From Volvox africanus (taxonomy: Eukaryota > Chlorophyta > Chlorophyceae > Chlamydomonadales > Volvocaceae), in NCBI GenBank assembly GCA_030268105.1, contig BSDZ01000028.1, positions 372,001 through 436,000 of the forward strand: DNA of 64,000 nt, given 5' to 3'. The notes under the pieces were generated by a model. It ran no database searches and had not been told where the DNA came from. It worked only from the letters and a program-made list of their open reading frames with translations. Positions 18,070-31,200 of this stretch are shown here, piece by piece. Numbering within the stretch: the first letter of the stretch is position 1; every line of letters begins with the position of its first letter. The position numbers and the translations under genes were made by a program.

Positions 18070-20553
18070 ATCGCTATGAGGTTCAGCGCGTCTTGATGTA
18101 CCTTGATGTAGTGGGGAAGGAGGAGGAGCTAGGGGAGAGTTGGGGCAGATGCGCGGAGTAGTTGAAAGGGTTGGGTCATGAGCGAGGGGCCTGGTCGAGC
18201 GTGTGGATGTCAATCATATGCTGTTCTGTTGCAAAAAAAGGAGATGTGTAAAACCCTCAACCATGTGTAGTTCTATCGAAATTCATATTATTGTGTATTT
18301 AAGTAGATCCCCGTTCTTGTTTATGGGCATCAGAACTTCTGTGGCGTCTCGTTACGATGGGATATGTTCATAAAAGGTGAGAGGCCTAATTGAAATATTT
18401 GGGCTAACGAGTTGCATCTTAGACAGTTGCATGTACATATGGTTTCGCGAACAGTGACTGAGTGTTAGTGATTGCATGCGGCGCTATCAGCTGTTATGGC
18501 TGAATTTCTGAACAATATTGCAGTTGAACTACGCTTCCGAAATGCTGCAGATTGTAAACATTTATGCAGGTGGTAGGCGCCTAAGCAACCTGTTACCACC
18601 CACCCAGACAGGACATGACCCCGGGGTTCACGTGAGAGGAAAACATTCGGATAAGGTTTTGGGTTCGTGGTTGGTAGACGCTAGTGCGGTTAGGCTGGTG
18701 ATACGAGTGAATGTGTGCTTGTGTATGTTTGTAATTAGGGTTAAGGTTAATTATAGGGTTATTGAATTCGTTCAGATGAGTAAATGTCCGAATATTTTCC
18801 CACGAACCCTGAAAGAAAATTGGTCGTTGTATTCTTGCATCGCATTTGCGACTGAGGGCCGATTGGCCCAGGACATCACTATGTAATGAACACCGTGTGG
18901 AACAGCTCACGGTTCATTTGTGTTATCCCACACTTGCTGACTCCAAGGAGGAGACGTAGCAGTATGGAAAATCAGTTGGCGTAAGTCGTTAGGTATTTTT
19001 AGGTATATGACCTTACAACCTGCTCAGTATGACCTTGTACCCCGTCACCAGGGTGACAGGCTGTCAGCATCCTGGCAAGCAAGGCTTAGATCCGATCTGA
19101 TAATTCCAGGATCCGGATGACGGGCCGTGCAGTACATACGGCCGGTGAGACAGTAATAAAGTAGGATTTCACACACCATCACAAACTTGGCCAAACACGC
19201 ACACGTGTTTGGCCACGTGTGCCACATAGGCATACACATACACACACATGCTTAATTGCGCAGCGCGTCGAAGCATAATCCACAATTCAATAATTTGTGA
19301 CATGCCATGTACGGTTTCTTACGGGCCGTACCTACACGAACCAAACTGATTTCCGTACATCCAACGCATCTAACGCAACGATGCCATGAGCCACGTAACT
19401 CGTAAGTTAAATAAGAAGCCGTTTCCGTCCGGGTCAAAGAAATCCCTCGATGGCGCCTAATGTAAGGATCACGCCTTTCCATAAAATTTCAGTCTGTTAG
19501 ATATTTTATCCAAGTGCCAATCATCCTGTCATTCAAAAACTTTATAAACAAAGTTACCATCCTGTCGTACAGATAAATGTATCCTGTATGGGTACTCATC
19601 AAGAGCCTGTTTAGGCTCTCGCGCTTACCTGCCCACTCCGCACCAGTCCCAATCGACAAAGCGCTTCCTGATTTTCAGCAGGGCACCATGATCTCTTACT
19701 CGTCGTCGTCGTCATGTTACTTAACCCCAAAACACAACGCTCAAACAAAACTTCGAGGCGCTGTTTGGGGCATAGCGATTAGCTATGCAACCCCTCACTA
19801 TTGCCGCGCCCTTAAATACGTACGGTATTTCTCATTACGACCTGTACGACAGCAATACCGTACAGCACCACATATCTTGCTGCCGTGTGTCGCAAATCGA
19901 GGAGTATGGGTAAGGTCGCTGGGGATCAGCGTGTGAGAGCTGTGACATATGGCGTGCACGCTGAAAAGAACAGCCACATCATGCAAATAGGAGAGGAAGT
20001 ACGACCGCTGGGCCGTCAAACTCGTACCGTCGTACATGTGCGCCCAGTAATACGGACGTCGTACAGCTCACAACTTTCCATCATCGATAACACGATAGAA
20101 CAATGTTTCCTTAAAGTTCTAAGTGTCGCGGAAGGGTGTCGCAGCAAGAACTGCGGATTCCTTTATGTCTCGTTCCCTCTGTCTGTCTGTCTGTCTGTTT
20201 CTGTCCGCCTTTTTCAGAGGTCATCGCTCATCTCTCCTGCTCTCATATAAAATAACTGCTTTCCTCTTTCCCCCTCCCTTAATTTCTTTTACGATGTCGT
20301 CGTCCATATCGTACTGTCGTACCCCCACCCCGACATTTTGGTGCCAGGTCCTACGACCGCATGAGGACCGGCGGAATCAGGCAAGCAAGAAAACAATAAC
20401 AAAGGGGCAATATCTCTAAAGGAGGTATCTTGGATACGGCTGTAAAGTTCAACTGGCATAACCTGGTTTTGTTGTACGATGATTCGTTGGCAGTTTCCGC
20501 GACTGCGAAGCCAAGCCATGCCCCTTGCATTGAACGCATCCAAGACACATAGG
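18070..20553. other. Convergent intergenic region (3' ends of two genes)
   Basis: This lies between the stop of the plus-strand FMN hydrolase (18069) and the stop of the minus-strand 5-phosphatase (20554). It should hold both 3' UTRs. TGTAA at 18247-18251 fits polyadenylation of the former. No further gene is supported. Confidence 0.6.
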
Positions 20554-22202
20554 TCAAGATCCAGATGCGTCGTACAAAGGTTGTGGAGGTTGCAACGGTA
20601 CTTGCTGCGGTGTGACCGCGCTCATGGTCAGTGTACGGCGGAGCGACGCGAAAAACGTCCCAACACTGCCAAATCCGCCGCCGCCAGCGGCAACGCTGTC
20701 ACCCCCGGCACCCTCAGCCTCAGGAGCGGCGAAGTAGCCGTGTCCCGTATTCGAACGCCGGGATGATGTCTTCGCCATAAGGCCCAAACCGCTGGCGCCG
20801 CCCGAGTTCCGGCTCTGCGCTGAGCCCCGCGCTCCAAAGCTTTCACTGATTTCGTACAGTGCCGTACGGGCAGACCCATGGGTCCGTTCCAGGGTCTTGG
20901 ACCGCTCCACCACCTAGGGGCCATAGTTTGTGCGTGTCGTACACATACGGTACGGGCGTCGTACATGTATCTTCCGTGGTACGACAAGAGAGGATGGAGG
21001 ATGGAGCAGGAGGACACGTGCCATTCGCTCCAGGAGAAGTCACGAGGAATATAATAAGTCCGAGAAGTCACCGACTCACCTCCAATCGCATGTTGCCCTC
21101 TAGGGTGCCCGCGGGGAGCCCATGCAGCTCCAACATCGTTTTGAAAGGGGCCACACCGTTGGGATCCTGCAGCGTACGTCAGAGTACGGGACTGGTGTAC
21201 GGCATTATATGTACCATCCTGCCCAAAACCCTAATCTAACGGACTCGTTAGTGCTCCCAACAAAACGGAGCGCCACTTCTGTGGTCTGGACTAGTAGTAA
21301 CGAGAATTCGCCAACAGCTAACCGCTAACAGGCAATGAGAAACCTGGCGGCAGATGCAGGCTCGAATCCAGAAATCTGCGACCAGCTCAGCTTGTCGGAA
21401 GAATCACACGACCCGCCACTGCCCTCTTTGCATCTCTCTCACGCTGATCGGGAATGTACGGCACCTGTAATAGGGACGTTACGGCTTCCACAAGCGGCAG
21501 TACGCCCCGAGCGAGCACATTGCCGCTGGTACCCGAGCCGCCGCCGCCGCCGCCGCCATCACCCTTGCCACGGCCATCTTTATAGCCACCGCCACCCGTG
21601 CCCTTGCCGTTGCCGCCGTTGCCGCCGCTGCCACCACCACCGCCGCCGCCGCCGCCGCCGCCCAGCCGCGCACCTTTCTCCGCCCCCCTCAGGTCGAACA
21701 CTCGCACCCATAACCGAAAATGCGCCATCTCCGCCAGCGATGCGGATTTCAGTTCAACGACCAAAGGCCCTAAGCCGGCGTGCTCGGCATCAGCCCACAG
21801 AGGCTCCCGAGTTTGAGTGGCCACCCGGGATCGAACCATGGAATCCCGCATGCACGGAGCCGAAAGAAGCAGCTGAAAAGAAGAATTCAGGACATGACGA
21901 AGAATGTAAGTGTAGGTCGATAAATATGTCATGTTGAATATGTGTTTTATATATGCATATATACTATACCAACCGCCCCAACCGTTTCGCACCTGTGGGC
22001 TCGGAAACTCGGTGTTAGCGGAAACCGAAGACCGCCGCCGTGAGCGCAACATGAACAGTCCATGTGCGCGCAGAAGAGTAAAGATCAACCGTACCTGCAA
22101 TGGGATTGGTTTGACTGGTGTGAGCGATGGTGATAGTAGTGTGGATGGTGGTGGTGGCGAAGGTGAAGGCGGCGGTGTGAGCGGAGGCGGTGGATGCGAC
22201 GG

Positions 22203-22253
<51 letters not shown>

Positions 22254-25200
22254 GATGAATGGGGGTTTAGTCGAGAGGTTCATGAACATGCGGGCGTGAG
22301 GGGATATTTGCCAGATGGACAGCGGGTGGCCTGGAGCGAGATACACACACGCCGAAATGTGTTCGTGTGCTGGACATGGAAACGGTACAGCAACAATGAT
22401 CACTCCTGTCTGCCGTCTCCGCATCTCACGTTTTGCACACCATCATGTCTATCAGGAACACGAAAGGCAAAAACGTTTAAAATTATTGCCGTATTTGAAT
22501 TCACGTTTCGAAGAGAAGAGCCAAATACTCTTAGGAAAATGTACCAAAGTACTAATTCCAACCACATATGGGACATAACAACATAACGTTAACAGCAACC
22601 GTTACAGTTACAGTTACGATTAACTGTAGCGATAACCGTACCTGTGCGTGGGGCTTCTGATGCGGATGTGAGTGAATGCCACGTGGCAAATATTGCGAGT
22701 AACTTAGAACGCTTTCCGACGCCGTGAGATAGCCACTGAGGCCCTGGCTGCGACCCCCGGGGCCGGACGGATACTCGTCCACGGTAGTTCGCCAGACGGT
22801 TGGTACGACAAGTACGGCACCCACAGGCTTGTGGTCTGAGGTGGCGATTTCGGACGGACTGAAGTACGACACGACACGGATCTGCTTGAGAGGTAGGTTG
22901 GACCTGTGACAGTTGACCGTCACAGTTGTTTTTAAGTAGACGGTTTAAATAGGGAGAGGACGTTTTGGCACAAAATGATGTAGCCACATGTGCTTGAAGT
23001 GGAGGCGATGGGAAGTCTATATCTGCGGTTGTAGTTCAATCTTATTTTCTCAATAAAAGCATGCTAGCGTTTTAGTATGTCCAATTACAACACATTTAGG
23101 TTTAATAGATACGCAATAAGTGTTTTACGACTGGCTAACTTAGTCAAAAGAATTACAGTCAAAATCAACACCGGGGGGCCAATGTCAACTCCCTGCAAAT
23201 CTCCGGAGCTGCAGTCGTTCGTACAATCAGGTCGTACCCACCTGTACAAAATCCTGTCACAATAGGCGGGACTCCTTTGAGGATTGTATTCGTAACCTCG
23301 CCGCCGCAACACCTGCCGTACAGCAGGTGTAAAAACGCGGCGGAGTAGCGGCAGTAGCAGCAGCGGTATTAGATTTACAGCCCCGTCGTACAATGGCTGC
23401 ATCTAAGAAACTAAAACCTTCTCCCTCTTACATTCACATCTTTGCGAGCTATGTCGTACAAAATGTCCGCCCTAACCTCCTCCTCTTCCCCCCAATTCCC
23501 CCTCCCGCCACGATACCACCTATTGGTTTCAGAAACCCTAAAGTGCCTCAACCGGGCCTGAACCAGGTTGAACCGGGAGATTAAAAAACGACCCTCTCCT
23601 GCCCCATTCCTTCATTTCTTCATTTCTTCATTTCTTCACCGCCTCCTAACCCCTAATTGCTAAACTCGTAGCCGTACAAATAGCCGTACTTTTCGTACCT
23701 TGAAGCTAGGCTCGAAATTGATAGGGCCCTCGTGGAACCCCAAAAAGACGCGCTTTGCGGCCATCTCCCGCCGTAGCTGATCTACCTGTCGTACAATCGC
23801 GACGTAACTTTAGGAAATAACAAATGACGTCTGATGATGATGATCCTTCACATACCACGTACCCATTATGTGATAAATAATCAAATACTACAGATATGTT
23901 AATGTTTACAAGTGTTATAAGTGTTATATGCTTGTAAGACCACCCACCTCCAGCAGCTTCGCGAACGCGCCTTGCTGTACGTCCGTCACGAGGGCCGCGA
24001 AGTCCGCTTGTGTGGGGCTCTCGGTGGGATTGCTCGCCTGCTGACCGTAGTCCAGGCTGTGAAAGCAAAGAGATTGGAAATATAGAAAAGGGAGAAGGGA
24101 CACCCGCGTGTGCACCAGAGTTTAGCGGCGGAAAGAGCCGGACTGGAACACATCCTTTCAACATCTCGATTGGCTCATTACAGTTACAACAGTTGTGAGC
24201 AGTTATAGACAGTTCTGAACAGAACCAGGCAGCGCCATGCTATGGAAACAAAGGATATGTATTAAATTGTCCCCCAGACACTGAGAATGATAGATTTGTG
24301 TGGTAATGTGTGGTACCTAACGAACGCAGTGCAAGTTGTAACGGCCAACCAGTAACGGTCAACCGCCTCGTACCGGTAGTTGAGGTCTCCAACCCAGATT
24401 ACGTGATGAAAGGCCGTTAGGACGTCCATGTTAGACCCCTGGCAGTCCAGCTTCAAACCACGGATTATTTCGCGATAGTTGTTGTTCCGGGCGCTGATGA
24501 CGATGACGGGGGGACAGATGCGGCGAGAGATTGTATGCGCTAACAAAAGAAAAAAGAAGTGGGTTTGTGCGCTGAAGTAAAAGTAACAAGTGCGACTTTA
24601 TTTCGGACGAACCTAGATACACATTTAACACAATAACGTTTAAATGAGTCAGGCAAAAATTACAGAAGAACTAAATACACATTAAAATGACTCGAATATA
24701 CAAAGTTTATGGCTGGAGCTGTGGCGGCTGCGACGGTCGTGGTGGTGATGGTGGTGGTGGTAACACCTCGTTTAGGAGGGCAGGCATTATTCCAGAGTGT
24801 TACGATTAAGTACGGGTGGGTTCATGCATGAGATGTTGAAACTCAAACTATGTGCGTATGTGATGATGACTCATGATTATGTACGGACTCGACGCACAAA
24901 CGCAACACTCCAGAATGCCCGACCATTCTAAGGATAAGAATTGCCTGACCTTGACAACTCAAATACAGGGGGAGGGGAGGCTAGGAAAGGGGTAGGTTTG
25001 TTTTATCAAATGGGTTATGCCGTACCTACCGTGTACGATCCTGATGTGCCGCCAGATGGCTGTTCACGAAGGCCATGGTGGTCTCCCAGACTCTGAGGCT
25101 GATGCCCACCCCCCCCTGTAGCGGTCAGGCAGACAGACAGACAGACAAGACACACAGACAGACAGAAGGGAGAAGGTCTGATAATAACAAGTCAGCCGAA

Positions 25201-28200
25201 GAGAGAGAGCAGCTAGTTGGCACCTGACTGGGGAAGGGGACCGTGCCTTGGATTAGGGCTCAGTGGATTTGAGCTCCGTACACCCTACGTTAGCAGCCAG
25301 ATCAGCTACATTTCGATAATTCTTCATATTCATAATAATTTTTGCTTTCATACGGTGATACGACCAAGATCCAAGATCCAAGTCTGACAGATTTGGAAAG
25401 CCAGAAATTCGCAATTTTACTTATCACAAGAAATAAGGACGCGGGGGAAGGGGGGCCTAATCCTAAATTGTAATACTTCAGCAATGAACACCGCAGCAAA
25501 TCACAACGATGGCGCAGGACCTTATGCTTGTCACATAAAGAATAAATAGGGCAAGAAACCCGTACAAAGATAGTCTTGTACGGCAATCCCGTACCCTCGT
25601 GCGTACCTTGTTTGTAGCCACGCCCGCTACGCCCGTTGCCTGTTTCGCGGTCCGTACATCGGAGATTGCCGCATAGACGTCATTTCGGGCAAACAGCAGG
25701 AGCCGGATCTGCCCCATGTGGGCCGAGGCGACCATGAAGTACCCGGGGCCAACGGCTTCCTTCGGTGCGGGTTTGGAGAGTACGGCAAAGTGGCAGTTGG
25801 GGACAAGGCAGGGCAGCAACATAAAATCAACACCGTTCGTGAAAAAAGGAAGTTCAACATATACAAAGAAATTATTTCTCTTTTTCACCTCGCGAAAATA
25901 AAATAAAAGCGAGCTTAGGAAAGAAGCAGTTGTTCTGTAGGACGAATGACAGAAGGACAGAAGGACAGACGTACGGCAGAAACTGACACATATATATATA
26001 GGTACATTAATAGTAATATTAACAATATATTTTCTGAAATTGTTTAAAGGTTATACAGGTTCTATCTCTTATTGCCCGGCGCCGCCGGCAGCTAGCTGCA
26101 AAGATTCTTTACCTGCCTGCCTGTGAAAGAAACTTTGATAATACTATAATGATAATGAGAACATGACAATGAGGATGATAACAATAATAAAAATTCGTAC
26201 CTGTAAATAATTTTCAAAATATATTAAAAATTTCATATTATATAAATTACTGTATTCATGCTGTTATCCAAAATACCCAAAAGACATAACACGTCGATCG
26301 ATTCCACGTTATGGCCCCTCATCGCGGCCCCTCATCCGCCTTCCCACAGCCTTCCGAGGAGTCACAGCCATGACTGGCGGCGCAAGCACCAGTGGTGGCG
26401 GCTCTAAAACCTGGTGCCAAAATAAACGCGCGCGCGTGAAGATCTGACCACCCTGCCCTACCTTGAGCCTTTCTTCCCACAAATCTCGGAACTCGCCGCC
26501 CACTTTCGTCATGTCGGTTAACACCCCCTTGCTTTTATACGTCTGCTGAGCGGCTTTGCCTTGGGTTGTAGTACCTCTCACGGCAGGGCCACCGCCGCCG
26601 ATGCTGCCGGCGGCCGCGTTATTGCTGACGCTGGGCCGCCCGAACGTTGCGGCGCTGCCGGCGCTGGGCTGTAAGGCACCGCGAGCTGAGCTGAACGACA
26701 CGTCGGCGGCGCTGGGGGCGTTGGCGGCGGCGATGGCGGGGGCTGTTTGTGGCGGCCATCCGGCAGCCTGCGCGTGGGAAGGAAGGGTTCATTCGGGGAC
26801 CAGAAATAGTGCTGATGTGGTCATGTGGACGGGGATGTAGACACCGAACACTCCTATTTGGCATCCTTCTCTGTTGAGAGCGAGCAACACTCACATACGG
26901 AAGAAAGTCAGACTTCGACATTTTCAAAGTACTCGCACTTACCATGGATAAAACGCGGTTCAACGCGGGGTGGTAGTTTGGGGCGGACTCGATAACACCG
27001 CTGCGGCGCCGAGCTGCCGCTGCAGTTAAGAGGCTGCGGGATGGCAGCGGCGGTTGTGGGGCCCCGCCGCCATTGTGGCTGCTACGGCTGTCGGCTGCGC
27101 GTTAAGCCGTGGTCAAAGCGTGGTCAAAGCATGGTCAAAGCGTGGTCAAAGCGTGGTCAAAGGATGGTCAAAGCGTGGTCACAGCATGACGAAAGCGTTG
27201 TCAAAGCACGTTCAAAGCGTGGTCAAAGCGTGGTCAAAGCATGGTCAAAGCGTGGTCAAAGCGTGGTCAAAGCGTGGTCAAAGCAAGGTCCTGATAACGC
27301 CGCCGGGTGGAGTTGTGGCTGTTAGGACAACCCCTGTCCCGTCGATGTAGACCGTACGGCCTTGCTGATTCGTACACGGCCCCAAACGACACAAACAAAA
27401 TATTCGTTACGGCTGATCATTGTTGTTCTGATACCATCCAGTACGCTACCTTACCCTGGATCCAGAATATCTTGGATCCAGAATACCCTGGTCTACCCGG
27501 ATCGCACGGCACTCAGAACTTCAGATCCAGCTTCCTATCCATCGTCAATCCATCGTCAGAGCCAGCAGATTCCAGATCCACTAAATTGCACCTAATAACA
27601 GATTCACTCATCCCAGCCACCGAAATCCGAGGAAAATCCAGATCCAGAGATTAACTTGCCATGAGAATTCATAATCCCTTCCCCCTCGAACACAGCCCTC
27701 TTGCTTTTCTGCTTCTGGGGACTCAGTGCGCACACTATTACTTTCTTTACAGCTTAGGGTTTCTTTACATATCGTCCGTCCGTACCTGAACCTGCTCCCG
27801 CCACCTGCTGCTGCTGCCCCAACGTCATCAGATTATGCGCCGTCCGAACCCGGTGGGGTAATCGCTGATTCGATGTGCTGAATGGCGGCGGCGATGGTGC
27901 CCCCGTCGGCATTGTCGTACTGGACTCCCGAGTTGCCACGCCGCTGCACGTCGTACTGCCCACACCGTCTGTAACCGTGCCAGGACCGGTTCCAGAGTCC
28001 GTGGCGTCAAAGTTGACGGCGAGGTTGGAAGGTGACGTACCGCCGCGCGGCGTGACGGCGGCGGAGCTCCCGCCACCAGCGCCACCACCACTCGGCACGA
28101 GTACGGAAAGCCGTAGGCGCGAGCCATGATTCACGGCGGCGGGAGCGTTAGTCGAGCTGCTGGGAATATCCGTTGGCAGGCCGTTGTTTCCGTTAGCACC

Positions 28201-31200
28201 GCGATTCGCCTGCGATGATTCGACCATGTGACTAAAACTTTAGCCAACATTACGGCACCGGGGCTCTGTTATAGACTACTGTTATGGATTGCCGCATCAG
28301 GCCGCAGCACTCGGGGACCCCTCTCTCTCCCCCCTCTCTCTCTTTCTCTCTTTCCCCCTTCTCTCCCCCCCCTCTCTTTCTCTCCGTCAGGGCCGAGAGC
28401 GAAGGAATGAACGTTTTTCACAACGCTGAGGTCACATAATCCCCCCTAACACACCGCTGCACAAGGTGGGTAGGCCTTATGAAAGTATAGCCCTCAACGT
28501 CCTGATGGCTGATGAGGATTCCCCCTGGGAATGCAGCTGAAATGCAAATCAGGAACCCGGAATGGCATGTTCATATTTTACGTTTTTAGCAAAGCGATCT
28601 ACGTCTTGAGAGAGAATCGCGTGATAAGCGACGTGGAAGCATTAGATGGGCACAACGGAGATTCCTGGCCGCCGAAAATTTGCAATCCTCAATCCTCTCC
28701 TATATTCCGCTTCTTAAAGAAGATCGGTTCTTACCGCTGATTCTAATAACGAAGTTGTGTTATCCAGAACGGCCAATCCCTGGTTGCTCAATTTCTGTCC
28801 GCTGTCGGGTTCGTTGCTACTGCGGTGCGTGAAGCCGTGGATGTGACCGTTAGCGAGACCGTTAGAGACATAGTTCGAATAGAGACCGTTGGCACAGTGA
28901 CCGTTGGAATTGTACGGCGAGTTTTCGCGATGTTCACTCGTACCGCCTTCATTGTTCTCCAAACCACCAAACGCGTTGCCGGCGTACGTATCGTATGGCT
29001 GGGCTCCCTGCAGGAGTTAGAACGGTTGGTAGTTGCAGTGAGCGGTTAAAAGGCAGTTGAGCATGGCTCCTTAGCACAACGCAAATGTTCCCTCGTTTTC
29101 CCTCCTAGGGGATCGTACTAACCGACGTCGAGGTGCCTAATTGGTACTCAATAAATGCAACTGAAGGCCACAGGAGCACATGAAACTAGGAAAGGGCAGT
29201 TGTAGACCGTTACTTTATACGATTAGGTGCCGTTGGTGGTCGGCGTTACAACGTACCTCCTCCCCCATGCCGTACTCCTCCTCCGCCATTTGGTTGGCTG
29301 CATCCATGGCACCTGCTCCCACCTTGTAAAGGCACTCCTGCGACAAGTAGCAATGGAGGGATGGAGGGATGGAGGGATGGAGGGATGGAGGGATGGAGGG
29401 ATGGGGGCAGGCGAATAAAACGCAGCAGCTGGTGCTGATACTGAAGGAACGAGGCCTAAACATGCGGGTCAAATGATGGCTGGAGGGATGGGGGGGAGGG
29501 AGGGAGGGAGGGAGAGAGAGACGAACATCAAAACGCTGGTAATGATCGCTGACGAAGCCAGGACTAACCGTGAAGGATGACTGACTGTCGTCCTTGTCCA
29601 AGGCTGCTGCCGACGCGAAAACCCAAGAAAACGTAAACCAGGTTGCCGCCAAGGCCGCGAATAAAAGTAAAGAAAAACTCAATCGAAACCGTCATAAAGT
29701 ATACTATCGGCCTCGCTGCTGGCGGCGAAGGAAAACCGCGGAAAAGAGAAAAACTGAGGTGACCGCTGGTCGCTATCATGCGCGTGCTCCTCCCAACCCC
29801 CCTGTAAAGCATCAAACTAACGCGCCTTGACCCGACCGACCCACCAACCCGACCCGGGCTAGCACGACGACCGCGCGCGCGAACCAACCAAACGAAGCGC
29901 GGACCCACGCGAACTCACCTTTGGCGGCGGCGGCGGAACCGAAGCAAACCGCAAAGATGTGCACATGCAGGGAGGGAGGGAGAGAGAGGAAAGCACAACT
30001 TGGGAGACTAGAAAACAAAAAACCAACCTTAAGAGGCAAAACACACGACCATCAGGCACACTGCAAATGGAAAGAGCAAGGGTAGGGGCCCCTTCCCACC
30101 CCTTCCCACCCCTTCCCACCCCATTCCGATCACGAACCCTAATTATAAGAACCCGTATCGTCTGAGATCCAAATAGATTGCGCGAAATCCCGATTCCCTG
30201 TCATCATCAACTACTTAACATCCAACTGCAACTACCGACCCGAACCAAGCACACCTGCACGCCAATCGCCACCAGATCATGCTGCAACGACTGTACGCCC
30301 TGCAAGTGCGAGGGAACAGTGCGGCAGGTTAGGGGTCACGCATGTGCGTGTACGAGGGAGATGTACAGCATGTAAAAATGGTCATTGTACGGCAGGCAGT
30401 TACATCACTTTAGTAGCAATCGGCGGACAAATGGTTCTGCCGTACCTTATAAACCACTTCCCTAATTCCTACCCGATGTAACCAACCGCCACAGAAGTCA
30501 AAAACACGAGTTGTAATGTCAAACACAGCACACCCCAGTCGCACCTTATCTCCAATTCTACCAAAGATGATCTGCATAGCTGTAAAATATTAATTTATTA
30601 CATTTATATTTAATTAATTCATTAATATGCGTAGTTTATTCAGTTATTATTTATCTGTTTTAATTACCTGCAGCCAGGGATTCAGGTCCTGAGGCGGCTC
30701 CGCGTTTCCCACATTCCAGGTGCATGCCAGGACGTTGAGGGCCCTATGGACCCACTCCTGCGTGTACGGCATGTGCACACAGCATTCTGGGGAAGAGCTT
30801 GGGGGGGCAAATTCGCTACCCTCAGGGCGTACGGCAATGGACCTCGCTGGAGCCATCATGGCCCCTATCCACCAGATGGACGCCGGCCCGTGGGGCCCCG
30901 GGCTGCCGTACGCAATCAAGCGGCGAAGCCAACCATGAGGTCATAATCAATAATGGCAAGCAATCCATAGGACTGTATATCCATATCTATCTGTATAGAT
31001 ATACATTTACATTTACATTTACATTTACATATTTGGTACATATATATATTGTAATTGTTATCTATGTCTCTCTCTATATATTTGTTTTGTGGCTCCGTAC
31101 GTGAGGTGCTTGTAAGGCATGGCCTTTTTTGAACCAGGAGACCAATATAACGGAAATTTCCTAACGGACAATAGTACTGTATTTGAACGCAAATCTATCC

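Noticed and set aside
21387..22424. One continuous 345-codon minus frame
   Set aside because: Only 21872-21465 is coding; the upstream part runs through the GT microsatellite and lacks similarity, and acceptor ttttcag at 21873 sets the exon start.
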